Below, one piece after another: positions 44,980 to 53,418 of a stretch of 64,000 nucleotides of DNA. The notes beneath the pieces were generated by a model, which saw nothing but the letters and a program-made list of their open reading frames with translations, was not told the DNA's origin and did no database searches. Position 1 is the stretch's first letter, and each line of letters starts with the position of its first letter. Source of the stretch: Aquabacterium commune (GTDB lineage Bacteria; Pseudomonadota; Gammaproteobacteria; Burkholderiales; Burkholderiaceae_C); contig NZ_SNXW01000004.1 of NCBI RefSeq assembly GCF_004362855.1, forward strand, positions 1 to 64,000, in the 5' to 3' direction. Position numbers and translations under genes: made by a program.

Positions 44980-45761
44980 AGCTGCCCCAGCTTTTGCAGC
45001 ATCTGGTCCGAGGTCTGGATGGCCTTGGAGTTGAGCTCGTAGGCGCGCTGCGTCTGGATCATCGTCACGAGTTCCTGCACGACGTTGACGTTGGACGTCT
45101 CCACGAAGCCTTGCGACAGGCTGCCCAGGTTGGTCGATGTGGGCGTGCCCTGTTGCGGCGGGCCGGAGGAGGCCGTCTCGGAGAACAGGTTCTGGCCCTT
45201 CGGGTCGAGGCCGGCGGCGTTGATGAAGTTCGAGAGCTGGAACTGGCCGATCCGCGCAGGCGTGGTCGTGCCCGGCAGGCTGGCCGTGATGACGCCATCG
45301 CTGCCGATGGTCAGGTTGGTGGCCGTTGCCGGGATGGTCGCGCCACCCGTGTTCACCGGGTAGCCGGTGTTGGTGACGATGCGGCCCTGGTTGTCGATCT
45401 GGAAAGAGCCATCACGCGTGTAGCCAATGGTGCCGTCCGGCAACTCGACCTCGAAGAAGCCCTTGCCCTGGATGGCCACGTCGAGGTTGTTCGACGTCTG
45501 CTGCAGGCTGCCCTGCGTGAACTGGCGCGAGGTGGCCACGGCGCGCACACCCAGGCCGGCTTGCAGGCCGGTCGGCAGTGTGGTCTGGTCGGTGGTGTTG
45601 GCGCCGCTTTGGCGCAGGTTCTGGTACATCAGGTCTTCGAAAACGGCGTGCGATTGCTTGTAGCCGTTGGTCGAGGCGTTGGCCAGGTTGTTGGAAATGT
45701 GGTCCAGCTGGGTTTGCTGGGCTTCCATGCCGGACTTCGATACCCACAGGGAACGCATCAT
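44976..45761 (-). CDS. flgG: FlgG, distal rod protein
   Basis: A protein of 261 residues, the canonical FlgG length. It begins MMRSLWVSKSGMEAQQTQLDHISNNLANASTNGYKQSHAVFEDL and ends LSQGFVETSNVNVVQELVTMIQTQRAYELNSKAIQTSDQMLQ, the signature ends of the rod family. It builds the distal rod and is exported without a cleaved signal. Confidence 0.97.
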   Translation of the reverse strand: MMRSLWVSKSGMEAQQTQLDHISNNLANASTNGYKQSHAVFEDLMYQNLRQSGANTTDQTTLPTGLQAGLGVRAVATSRQFTQGSLQQTSNNLDVAIQGKGFFEVELPDGTIGYTRDGSFQIDNQGRIVTNTGYPVNTGGATIPATATNLTIGSDGVITASLPGTTTPARIGQFQLSNFINAAGLDPKGQNLFSETASSGPPQQGTPTSTNLGSLSQGFVETSNVNVVQELVTMIQTQRAYELNSKAIQTSDQMLQKLGQL

Positions 45762-45819
45762 GTTGGGACTCCTTTGGCGTGGCGCCAGTCAATCAGGGTG
45801 GCTTGAGCGGGAGCGGTTG

Positions 45820-46551
45820 TCAGGCGCCGGCCGACAGCAGCTGGGCCGCGGTCTTCTCGTTTTGATCTGCCGTCTGCATCATCTTGGTCTGGGTCTCGTA
45901 CTGTCGCGACGCCGCGATCATTTGCACCATGGTCTCGATCGGGTTGACGTTGGAGCCTTCCAGCGCGCCTTCTTGCACGCGGGCCACGGCACTGGCGGGC
46001 AAGTCGGCGCCATCGGGTGCGCGGAACAGGCCGTCATCGCCACGGGTCAGGGGCCCTTCCGGAATGACCAGCTTGAGCCTGCCCACCGCCGTGCTGCGGC
46101 CGTTGACGCCCTTGGCGCTGACCGTGCCGTCGCTGCCGATGCTGACCTCGCTGTCCGTCGGCACCGTGATCGGGCCGCCGTCGCCCATGACCTGGCGCCC
46201 GTTGGCTGTCACCAGCGTGCCCTGGGCATCGACCATGAAGGCGCCGAAGCGGGTGTAGGCCTCGGTGCCATCCAGGGCCTGCACGCTCAACCAAGCATTG
46301 CCTTGCGCCGCCACGTCCAGCGACCGCCCTGTGACGGTCAGCGGGCCGGGCTTGGCGTCGTAACCCACCGTGGTCTCCAGCGAGTACACGCGGGTGGAGG
46401 CGCCGTCGCCACGCACCGGAACTGCGCGCACCGCGTGCAGCTGCGCCCGAAAGCCCGTGGTGTTGACGTTGGCCAGGTTGTTGGAAAGCACATCCTGCTG
46501 CGCCATGTTGGTCTTGGCGCCGGCCATGCTGAGGTAGATCATGCGGTCCAT
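45820..46551 (-). CDS. flgF: FlgF, proximal rod protein
   Basis: A protein of 243 residues. N-terminus MDRMIYLSMAGAKTNMAQQDVLSNNLANVNTTGFRAQL and C-terminus LEGSNVNPIETMVQMIAASRQYETQTKMMQTADQNE match FlgF. It lies between flgE and flgG, the standard order. Confidence 0.96.
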   Translation of the reverse strand: MDRMIYLSMAGAKTNMAQQDVLSNNLANVNTTGFRAQLHAVRAVPVRGDGASTRVYSLETTVGYDAKPGPLTVTGRSLDVAAQGNAWLSVQALDGTEAYTRFGAFMVDAQGTLVTANGRQVMGDGGPITVPTDSEVSIGSDGTVSAKGVNGRSTAVGRLKLVIPEGPLTRGDDGLFRAPDGADLPASAVARVQEGALEGSNVNPIETMVQMIAASRQYETQTKMMQTADQNEKTAAQLLSAGA

Positions 46552-46570
46552 GGCGTGCTCCTAAAGCGCA

Positions 46571-47866
46571 TCAGCGCAGGTTCACCAGGGTCTGCAGGAC
46601 CTGGTCTTCTGTCTTGATGGTCTGGGCATTGGCCTGGTAGGCCCGCTGCGCCACGATCATGCTGACCAGTTCGCCGGTGAGGTCCACGTTGGACTCTTCC
46701 AGCGCACCCGACTGCAGCAAGCCATACACGCCGCTGCCGGGCGCACCCAGTGGCAAGGGCTCACCCGAGGCGTTGGTGGCTTTCCACTCGTTGCCCCCGA
46801 TGGGCTGCAGGCCGTTGAGGTTCTTGAAGTCGGCCAGTTGCACGCGGGCAATCGCTTTCGATTGGCCGTTGGTGTAGCGCGCCTTGACGGTGCCGTCGGT
46901 TTCGATCAGGAAGTCCGACAGGTTGCCTTGCGCGTAGCCGCCGCCGGACAGCTCCGTCACGGCGTAGTTGCCGGCGTACTCGGTGGACTTGGACATGTCC
47001 AGCGTCACGCCCGTCAGCGGCTGGCCGTTCTTGCCGCCGGGAATGCTGGGAACGGTGAACACCGTGCCCGCGGGCAGGGTGCCATCGGGGTTGTAGGTGA
47101 ACGTGGCGATGGGGGTGGGCACGCCGGCCGTGCTGTTCACCGAGGCCGCGTTGGTGTTGCCGTCGGCGCTCAGGTACACAGCCCACTGGCTGCCGGCCGC
47201 CGCGACGGGTGGCGTGGCACTCGGGTTGGCCGCAACAGCGTCGGTCACTTTGCGGAAATAGTAGTTCAGGGCCACGGGCGCACCGTTGTCACCGTAGGCC
47301 GTCTGCGAGGTCACGAAGTTGTAGCTCTTCGAGTTCGCGAAGTCCACCGCAACGGCCGGGATGGTCGCTTTGGCATCCATGTTGGCCGTCAGGGTGATGG
47401 CGCTGGCCTTCTGCGGCGCGGAGCCGTCGTTGCTGAGGCGCACAGGCGAGCCGGCCGGGCCGGAAGGGGCGCCGGTATCGTCCAAGGCCTGGCCCAGCAG
47501 TTGGTGCTTTTCGTTGTTGACGATGAAGCCCGAGGCGTCGCGCTTGAACTGGCCGTTGCGGGTGTAGACCGTTTCGCCCTGTGCCGTTTGCATGGCGAAG
47601 AAGCCGCGGCCGTTGATGGCCAGGTCGAGGTTGTTCGAGGTGGTGGTGATGTTGCCCTGCGTGAACTGCTGGGCCACCGCGCCAATGCGCGCACCGATGC
47701 CGATGCCGTTGCTGCCGCCACCACCCAGCGAGGCCGCGTACATGTCGGCAAACTCGGCCCGCGAAGATTTCGCACCATAGGTGTTGGCGTTGGCCACGTT
47801 GTTGCCAATCACTTCCAGGCTCTTGCTGGAGGTGTTCAGGCCGGAGAGTCCTTGCTGGAAGCCCAT
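46571..47866 (-). CDS. flgE: FlgE, hook protein
   Basis: A protein of 431 residues. N-terminus MGFQQGLSGLNTSSKSLEVIGNNVANANTYGAKSSRAEF and C-terminus ALEESNVDLTGELVSMIVAQRAYQANAQTIKTEDQVLQTLVNLR are typical. The central domain forms the hook surface. FlgE is exported and polymerised under the FlgD cap, encoded just upstream. Confidence 0.97.
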   Translation of the reverse strand: MGFQQGLSGLNTSSKSLEVIGNNVANANTYGAKSSRAEFADMYAASLGGGGSNGIGIGARIGAVAQQFTQGNITTTSNNLDLAINGRGFFAMQTAQGETVYTRNGQFKRDASGFIVNNEKHQLLGQALDDTGAPSGPAGSPVRLSNDGSAPQKASAITLTANMDAKATIPAVAVDFANSKSYNFVTSQTAYGDNGAPVALNYYFRKVTDAVAANPSATPPVAAAGSQWAVYLSADGNTNAASVNSTAGVPTPIATFTYNPDGTLPAGTVFTVPSIPGGKNGQPLTGVTLDMSKSTEYAGNYAVTELSGGGYAQGNLSDFLIETDGTVKARYTNGQSKAIARVQLADFKNLNGLQPIGGNEWKATNASGEPLPLGAPGSGVYGLLQSGALEESNVDLTGELVSMIVAQRAYQANAQTIKTEDQVLQTLVNLR

Positions 47867-47903
47867 GGTGATGTCCTTTCGGTGACTGCAGGAAAATCAG
47901 GGG

Positions 47904-48560
47904 TCAGGCGACGGCCTTGACCTTGCTGTAGGCGGTGGAGCCGCTGTTGCGCAGCTCCAGGGTGAGCGTGCCGCTGGAGGTGTTGATGGCGTCGACGGTG
48001 TCGGTCATCAGCGTGCTGGCGTTGATGGTGGTGTTGCCGCTGCTGGCCGTGACCTTGAACGTCAGCCCTGCCGTGCCGGTGCCGTCGGGCGGCGTCCACT
48101 GGAAGCCCTGTTGGCCCGAGGGCACGCCCGTCTGGTTGACGGAGTCGATGGTGACGCCCGCTGCGTTGATGATGTCGATGCGCACGCTGCTGGCGGCGCC
48201 GTCCAGGCTGTAGGCGCCCGTGGCGACCTTGCCTGTGCTGTCGAATGCCAGCTGGTTGCCGTCCAGCAGCACCTGGCGGCCCACCAGGGAGGCGCCCTGC
48301 AGCATCTGCATCTGCGCCATGCCGGCGTTCATCGCGCCCATGGTGGTGTTGAGCTTGTCGATCCCTGTGACCGTGTTGATCTGCGCCATCTGGCTGGTCA
48401 CCTGGGCGTTGTCCATCGGGTTCAGCGGGTCCTGGTTCTGCATCTGCGTGACCAAGAGCTTGAGAAAGCGGTCAGACGCCTCGGAGGCCTGCTGGCTGAC
48501 CGTCTTGGTGGTCGATGTGGCCGAGGTGGCGGCGTTGGTGCTGTTGACGGCGGTGGTCAT
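47904..48560 (-). CDS. flgD: FlgD, hook-capping scaffold
   Basis: A protein of 218 residues. Conserved FLKLLVTQMQNQDPLNPMDNAQVTSQMAQINTVTGIDKLN near the N-terminus and a C-terminal FlgD Ig/tudor-like part (GAYSLDGAASSVRIDIINAAG, GQQGFQWTPPDGTG). It caps the growing hook and is absent from the mature structure. It is 37 bases from flgE. Confidence 0.96.
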   Translation of the reverse strand: MTTAVNSTNAATSATSTTKTVSQQASEASDRFLKLLVTQMQNQDPLNPMDNAQVTSQMAQINTVTGIDKLNTTMGAMNAGMAQMQMLQGASLVGRQVLLDGNQLAFDSTGKVATGAYSLDGAASSVRIDIINAAGVTIDSVNQTGVPSGQQGFQWTPPDGTGTAGLTFKVTASSGNTTINASTLMTDTVDAINTSSGTLTLELRNSGSTAYSKVKAVA

Positions 48561-48603
48561 GGTGTGTCCTTCGTGTCAGGCCAATGTGTCGGCGCAGGCG
48601 GCG

Positions 48604-49014
48604 TCAGCCGCTTTGGCCCATCTGCAGGGTTTTGCTCAGCAGCGTCTTGGCCGTGTTCATGACCTCGATGTTGTTTTGGTAAGAACGCGAGGCCGAGATC
48701 ATGTTGACCATCTCCTCCACCGCGTTCACGTTGCTGTAGGTCACATAGCCCTCGGCATCGGCCTGAGGGTGTTTCGGGTCGTGTACACGGCGGCCAGGCG
48801 CGTTGTCTTCCGTGATCTGCGACACGTTCACGCCGGCCGTGCCCACATCGCCCATGGGTGTGGTGCTGAACACCACCTGGCGGGCTTTGTAGGCCTGGCG
48901 GTCGGGGCCCGCCACCGTGTCGGCGTTGGCCAAGTTGGAGGCCACGACGTTGAGGCGCTGCGTCTGCGCGCTGACCGCGCTGCCAGAAACGTTGAAGATC
49001 TTGAACATCGACAT
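48604..49014 (-). CDS. flgC: FlgC, proximal rod protein
   Basis: A protein of 136 residues, the canonical length. It begins MSMFKIFNVSGSAVSAQTQRLNVVASNLANADTV and includes GYVTYSNVNAVEEMVNMISASRSYQNNIEVMNTAKTLL, the rod-protein C-terminus. It assembles with FlgB and FlgF at the base of the rod. Confidence 0.97.
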   Translation of the reverse strand: MSMFKIFNVSGSAVSAQTQRLNVVASNLANADTVAGPDRQAYKARQVVFSTTPMGDVGTAGVNVSQITEDNAPGRRVHDPKHPQADAEGYVTYSNVNAVEEMVNMISASRSYQNNIEVMNTAKTLLSKTLQMGQSG

Positions 49015-49037
49015 GGTGTGCTCCTGTCAGCCGCCCG

Positions 49038-49484
49038 TCACTGGCCGGTCATGGCCGTGTTCAGCGTGCGAACCTGGCCGTTGATGAAGCGCAACGTGGC
49101 CTCGTAGCGCAGGGTGTTGTCGGCGAAGCTGGCGCGCTCGCGGTCCATGTCCACCGTGTTGTTGTCCAGGTTGGTCTGGGCTGCGCTGGCGTAGTTCAAC
49201 TCGGGGTTGGCGGCGCCTGCGCCCTGGCCACTCACGCCATTGAGGCCGAGGTGACCGCTGCGGCTGGTCGCCATGGCGAGGCGTGTGCCGCTGGCCAGAG
49301 GGGTCTGTGCGCTGGAGGTGCGGCCTGTGGCCCGGCTCAGCGCATCTGAAAAATTGAAGTCGCGGGCCGTGTAGCCGGGGGTGTCGGCGTTGGCGATGTT
49401 GCTGGCGATGAGGCGCTGGCGCTCCGACCGCAGCGTCAGCGCGGTGGCGTGGAAGTTCAGCGAGTCGGTCAGTTGGTTCAGCAT
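49038..49484 (-). CDS. flgB: FlgB, proximal rod protein
   Basis: A protein of 148 residues. LNFHATALTLRSERQRLIASNIANADTPGYTARDFNF and the end DMDRERASFADNTLRYEATLRFINGQVRTLNTAM are diagnostic. It is the first gene of the flgBCDEFGHIJKL operon, divergent from flgA with 195 bases between them. I could not find a sigma-54 or sigma-28 site for it by eye. Confidence 0.96.
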   Translation of the reverse strand: MLNQLTDSLNFHATALTLRSERQRLIASNIANADTPGYTARDFNFSDALSRATGRTSSAQTPLASGTRLAMATSRSGHLGLNGVSGQGAGAANPELNYASAAQTNLDNNTVDMDRERASFADNTLRYEATLRFINGQVRTLNTAMTGQ

Positions 49485-49679
49485 CTTCAGGCCCTCCGGC
49501 GGTCACGACATCTGCCGCCTGGTGGCTGGCCGAGCCAGCGATTCCCAACGGGATGCAGGTTCAGTCAGCATGGGTCCGATGGTGTGCCTTTGGGCCCCAA
49601 AACATGAGCCGGAATAAAGCGGCAAAGCCCGCGCATTTCTCGCCCTTGCGCGTCGGCTGCCTTGCGTACATTGCAACGC

Positions 49680-50420
49680 ATGGACACGCTCGACTCACCC
49701 CACCCGCTGATGCTGGCCCTGCTGCTCGGCCTGGCGCCCATGGCCGCCGGTGCGCAAGCTGCGGCCTCTGGCGCCGACGCGCTGCAGTCCCAGGTGGAGG
49801 GCCTCCTGAAACAACAGAACCTGCCGCAGGCCAGCGCAGGCGATGGCAACCAGCGGCAGCCCTGGCGTGTGGAAGTCACACTCGGGCAGCTGGACCCGCG
49901 CCTCAAGCTCGCGCCCTGTGACAAGGTCAAGGCTTACCTGCCCGACAACGCCCAGCTCTGGGGCAAAACCCGCGTGGGCCTGCGCTGCGAGCAAGGGCCG
50001 GTGCGCTGGAATGTGTACTGGCCGGTCACGGTGAAGGTCTGGGGCAAGGCCCTGGTCGCTGCCGTGCCACTGCGCCCCGGCAACACCGTGGCGCAAGCCG
50101 ACGTGGTGGTGGGCGAGGTCGATTTGGCAGCCTCGGGCTCGCCGGCGCTGGTGCGCGTGGCCGACATCGTGGGCCGCACCGTGGTTCGCCCCCTGGAAGC
50201 CGGCCAAAGCGTGCGCCAGGACGACGTCAAATCCCGCCGCTGGTTCGCCATCGGCGACCCGGTCAGGCTGAACGTGCGCGGCGAAGGCTTCCTGGTGGCG
50301 TCCGAGGGCGTGGCGCTCAGCCCGGGCGACGAGGGGCGCTGCGTCCGTGTGCGCATGGACAATGGCCGGGTGCTGTGCGGCCAGCCCGTGGGTGAGCGCC
50401 TGGTGGAGGTCACCCTGTGA
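49680..50420 (+). CDS. flgA: FlgA, P-ring assembly chaperone
   Basis: A protein of 246 residues from ATG 49680, where a signal peptide begins (LMLALLLGLAPMAAGAQA). The C-terminal SAF/FlgA region shows VPLRPGNTVAQADVVVGEVDLA, IVGRTVVRPLEAGQSVRQDDVK and VRLNVRGEGFLVASEGVALSPGDEG. It works in the periplasm to help FlgI form the P ring. It is divergent from flgB. Confidence 0.95.
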   Translation: MDTLDSPHPLMLALLLGLAPMAAGAQAAASGADALQSQVEGLLKQQNLPQASAGDGNQRQPWRVEVTLGQLDPRLKLAPCDKVKAYLPDNAQLWGKTRVGLRCEQGPVRWNVYWPVTVKVWGKALVAAVPLRPGNTVAQADVVVGEVDLAASGSPALVRVADIVGRTVVRPLEAGQSVRQDDVKSRRWFAIGDPVRLNVRGEGFLVASEGVALSPGDEGRCVRVRMDNGRVLCGQPVGERLVEVTL

Positions 50421-50478
50421 CGGCACACTTTTTTACCGCTTCCACCCCCCTGTACCAGGGGGTTTGGGCATTTCAGAC

Positions 50479-50505
50479 TAAAGTCGCCCCAGGCCGCGTC
50501 GATAT
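50479..50505 (+). promoter_or_regulatory. Sigma-28 (FliA) promoter for flgM
   Basis: TAAAGTCG (50479-50486), an 11-base spacer, then GTCGATAT (50498-50505). The sigma-28 consensus is TAAAGTTT-N11-GCCGATAA, so both elements match well and spacing is exact. It lies 46 bases upstream of flgM. It fits the usual late-class transcription of flgM and possibly flgN. Confidence 0.8.
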
Positions 50506-50550
50506 CGCGGATGTGACCACTCGGCATTTGCCGGGATCAAGGAGTGCATC

Positions 50551-50850
50551 ATGAAAATCGGCAACCCCCTGGACAAGGCGCTTGGCGTCAGTCCGCGAAC
50601 GGAACCTGCCTCGACCACCAACACCGCCAACAAAGCATCTTCCACGGATGCGGCGGTGGGCCAAAGCGCCAAAGTCACGCTGTCTTCGGCCTCCAGCTTC
50701 ATGGCGGGCAACGACGGCGTGGTGGACGCGGCCAAGGTGTCCCGCGTCAAGCAGGCCATCGACGACGGCAGCTACAAAGTCAAGCCCGAGGTGATCGCTG
50801 ACAAGCTGATCGCCAACGCCAAAGAGCTGCTGCAAGGCCGTCAGCGCTGA
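50551..50850 (+). CDS. flgM: FlgM, anti-sigma-28 factor
   Basis: A protein of 99 residues with the normal FlgM layout: a disordered Thr/Ser/Ala-rich N-half and the FliA-binding C-half (VSRVKQAIDDGSYKVKPEVIADKLIANAKELLQ). It holds FliA inactive until the hook is finished, then is exported. AAGGAG precedes the ATG. After its stop is a short direct repeat of CAGCACCGAT (50852-50871). Confidence 0.95.
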   Translation: MKIGNPLDKALGVSPRTEPASTTNTANKASSTDAAVGQSAKVTLSSASSFMAGNDGVVDAAKVSRVKQAIDDGSYKVKPEVIADKLIANAKELLQGRQR

Positions 50851-50888
50851 CCAGCACCGATCAGCACCGATCAGCACTGAGCGCCACC

Positions 50889-51284
50889 ATGCCGAACCTG
50901 TCTGCTGTCGCCATGACAGATGCCGTCCAGACCCACCTGGGTGAGATCGAATCTCACCTGGGTGCGCTGGACGCCGCGCTGGCCTCGGGCGACGCCGACC
51001 GCATCGAGCAGCAGTCGCAGATTTTGCAATTGGGCTTGGCCCAAGGGCTGGCCGCCTTCCGGCAGGCCGCCACATCGGGCGCCGCCTTGCCCGCCGACCT
51101 GCACCAACGCCTGGTGCTGGCACGAACGCGTTGCCTGCAGCAACAGCAGTCCGTGCAACTGGCCTCGGCCTCGCTGGGCCGCACGCTGGGCGTGCTTTTC
51201 CCCAGCCAGGACGGCGCCCAAGGCGCCACCTACGGCGTGCCGGGGCAGGGCGCGGGCGCCCGGGCGATGAGCGCTTACCGCTGA
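50889..51284 (+). CDS. flgN: FlgN-like flagellar export chaperone
   Basis: A protein of 131 residues, helical, with a heptad-like middle (IEQQSQILQLGLAQGLAAFRQ, TRCLQQQQSVQLASASLGRTLGVLFP). Weak sequence conservation is normal for FlgN; the position right after flgM is the strongest argument. It would escort FlgK and FlgL to the export gate. A second possible start is the ATG at 50913. Confidence 0.75.
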   Translation: MPNLSAVAMTDAVQTHLGEIESHLGALDAALASGDADRIEQQSQILQLGLAQGLAAFRQAATSGAALPADLHQRLVLARTRCLQQQQSVQLASASLGRTLGVLFPSQDGAQGATYGVPGQGAGARAMSAYR

Positions 51285-51334
51285 GCCTGGGCCGGCGGCT
51301 GAGCTGCCAGGCTGGGCTGTCGCTCTCTGAGCGC

Positions 51335-51620
51335 CTCTCGCAAGGCGCCGAGCTCGGGCTGCAAGCCGAAAAACCTTGGCCGCAAGGCAAAAAGCCTTGC
51401 CCGCAAGCCGAAAAGTGTCGTCCGCAACTGGAAAAGCCTTGCGCGCAAGGCGCTGCGTGCGGGCCGCAAGCCAAAGTTCTTCGCGCGCGACGCGTTTTGC
51501 CTTGCGCGCAAGGCCCTCACACTTCGCCCACAAGCCAAAACCAGTCGCGGGCCGCCCTTTGATCTTCGCGCGCAAGCCTTTCTGGCTTGCGTGCAAGGCA
51601 CCGGGCCTTGCGCGCCAGGC
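51335..51620. repeat. Array of degenerate 21-bp tandem repeats
   Basis: The 373 bases between flgN and recJ contain no gene that I accept. The core CAAGSC recurs at 51341, 51362, 51383, 51404, 51425, 51446, 51467, 51488, 51509, 51531, 51552, 51573, 51594 and 51615, a period of 21 with a single one-base slip. A consensus unit is GCGCGCAAGSCNAAANNCCTT. Several units contain the palindrome CCTTGCGCGCAAGG. Open frames across it on both strands give Leu/Arg- or Lys/Ala-rich heptads, as expected for a period divisible by 3. Confidence 0.8.
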
Positions 51621-51657
51621 AAATCGGGCGACGGGCGGGTGAAAACCGCTTGCGGCC

Positions 51658-53376
51658 TCAGTCCGCCATGCCCTCCACCACCACCTGCACCCGCTGCCGC
51701 CCCTGGAATTCGTCCAGGCTGACGCGGTAAGCCAGCTGCGCGCGGTCGGGCAGGGGCTCGGTGCGGCCGAACCAGATGCCGTCGCGCACGGTGCCTTGCA
51801 CGCGCAGGCTGAGCTTGAGGTGGCGCTCGCCGACCAGGCGCTGGCCCAGCACCTCCACCTCTTCGCTGAACACGGGCGCATCGAAGCCCGGGCCCCATAC
51901 GGCGGCGTCCATCTGGGCCACGGCCTCGGCGGTGAAGCATTCGGGCGCCAGCGGGCCGTCGGTGCTGAGCTGGCGGGCCAGCAGGGCGGGTTCGATGCCG
52001 GCCTCGGCCACGCGCTGCAGCTCGTCGCGGAAGGTGTCGAAGCTGCTGGCTTCGATGGTGCAGCCCGCGGCCATGGCGTGGCCGCCGAATTTCAGCAGCA
52101 GGCCGGGGTGGCGCTTGCCGATGAGGTCGAGCGCGTCGCGCAGGTGAAATCCAGGAATCGAGCGGCCCGAGCCCTTGAGCAGGCCGTCTTGGCCGCGCGC
52201 GAACACGAAGGCCGGGCGGTGCAGGCGGTCTTTGAGGCGCGAGGCGACGATGCCGACCACGCCTTCGTGGAAGTCGGGGTCGAAGAGGGCCAGCGCGGCG
52301 GGGGGCTCGTCCTGGGGCATGAGCGCTTCGAGCATCAGCTCGGCCTGCTCGCGCATGCCCGACTCCATGTCGCGCCTTTCGCGGTTGATGGCGTCGAGCT
52401 GGCGGGCCAGGGCCTGGGCGCGGGCCGCATCGTCTGTCAGCAGGCACTCGATGCCCAAGCCCATTTCGGCCAGGCGCCCGGCGGCATTGATGCGCGGGCC
52501 CAAGGCGAAGCCGAAGTCCTGGCTGGTGGCCTTGGCCGGGTCGCGGTTGGCGGCGGCGAACAGCGCGGCAATGCCCGGCTGCATGCGCCCGGCGCGGATG
52601 CGCTTGAGGCCCAGGCTGACAAGGCGGCGGTTGTTGTCGTCCAGGCGGCCCACGTCGGCGATGGTGCCCAGGGCCACCAGGTCGAGCAGGGCGTCGATGC
52701 GCGGCTGTTGCGCGGCCTCGAAAGCACCGCGGCGGCGCAGTTCGGCGCGCAAGGCCAGCAGCACATAGAACATCACGCCCACGCCGACCATGGCCTTGCT
52801 GGGGCAAGGGCAGCCCGGCTGGTTGGGGTTCACGATGACGTCGGCCTCGGGCAGGCTGACTCGGGCCTGCGCGTCGATGACGGGGAGGTGGTGGTCGGTG
52901 ATGAGCACCTTCATGCCCAGGCCGCGTGCGATGTTGACGGCCTCGTGGCTGGCCATGCCGTTGTCCACGGTGACCAGCACATCGGCGCCGCGGGCGCGGA
53001 CCATCTCGACGATGGGCGGCGTCAGGCCGTAGCCGTGCACGGCGCGGTCGGGCACGACGTAGCCGATGTGCTCAGGCTGTGCGCCCAGCATGCGCAGGCC
53101 GCGCAGGCCGGTGGCGCAGGCGGTGGCGCCATCGCAGTCGTAGTCGGCGACGATGCAGATGCGCTGGCCCTGCTGGATGGCGTCGGCGAGCAGCACGGCC
53201 GCCTCGGTGCAGCCCTTGAGCGATTCGGGCGGCAGCAGGCGGGCGGGGGCGTCGTCGAGTTCGTCTGCCGAGCGGATGCCGCGGGCGGCGAAGAGGCGGG
53301 CCAGCAGGGGCGGCACGCCGGCTTGCTCCAGGCTCCAGGCGCTGCGGGGCGGGACGTCGCGGGGGATGAGTTTCAT
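51658..53376 (-). CDS. recJ: RecJ, single-strand 5'-3' DNA exonuclease
   Basis: A protein of 572 residues, the usual size. DHH-family motifs: IVADYDCDGATACATGL (motif I), VLVTVDNGMASHEAV, VLITDHHLPV (DHH) and NPNQPGCPCPSKAMVGVGVMFYV. The DHHA1 part has KFGGHAMAAGCTI, and the OB-fold end follows. It acts in RecFOR recombination and mismatch repair. The phosphoglycerate-mutase-like gene lies 42 bases upstream on the same strand. Confidence 0.95.
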   Translation of the reverse strand: MKLIPRDVPPRSAWSLEQAGVPPLLARLFAARGIRSADELDDAPARLLPPESLKGCTEAAVLLADAIQQGQRICIVADYDCDGATACATGLRGLRMLGAQPEHIGYVVPDRAVHGYGLTPPIVEMVRARGADVLVTVDNGMASHEAVNIARGLGMKVLITDHHLPVIDAQARVSLPEADVIVNPNQPGCPCPSKAMVGVGVMFYVLLALRAELRRRGAFEAAQQPRIDALLDLVALGTIADVGRLDDNNRRLVSLGLKRIRAGRMQPGIAALFAAANRDPAKATSQDFGFALGPRINAAGRLAEMGLGIECLLTDDAARAQALARQLDAINRERRDMESGMREQAELMLEALMPQDEPPAALALFDPDFHEGVVGIVASRLKDRLHRPAFVFARGQDGLLKGSGRSIPGFHLRDALDLIGKRHPGLLLKFGGHAMAAGCTIEASSFDTFRDELQRVAEAGIEPALLARQLSTDGPLAPECFTAEAVAQMDAAVWGPGFDAPVFSEEVEVLGQRLVGERHLKLSLRVQGTVRDGIWFGRTEPLPDRAQLAYRVSLDEFQGRQRVQVVVEGMAD

Positions 53377-53418
53377 GCGGGGCCGGTGTGGGGAGCTTCG
53401 GGATGAGGCTGGGGAGCG

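Noticed and set aside
43135..45042. 635-codon plus-strand frame across flgI, flgH and part of flgG
   Set aside because: It crosses three well-defined flagellar genes on the other strand and shows no family motif.
51335..51620. A CRISPR array
   Set aside because: The units are contiguous and degenerate, with no unique spacers and no cas genes nearby. No CRISPR array was seen anywhere in the window.
51275..52807. Minus-strand frame with Leu/Arg heptads running from recJ into the 21-bp repeats
   Set aside because: It is out of frame with recJ for most of its length; the heptads follow from a 21-base DNA period, not from protein selection.
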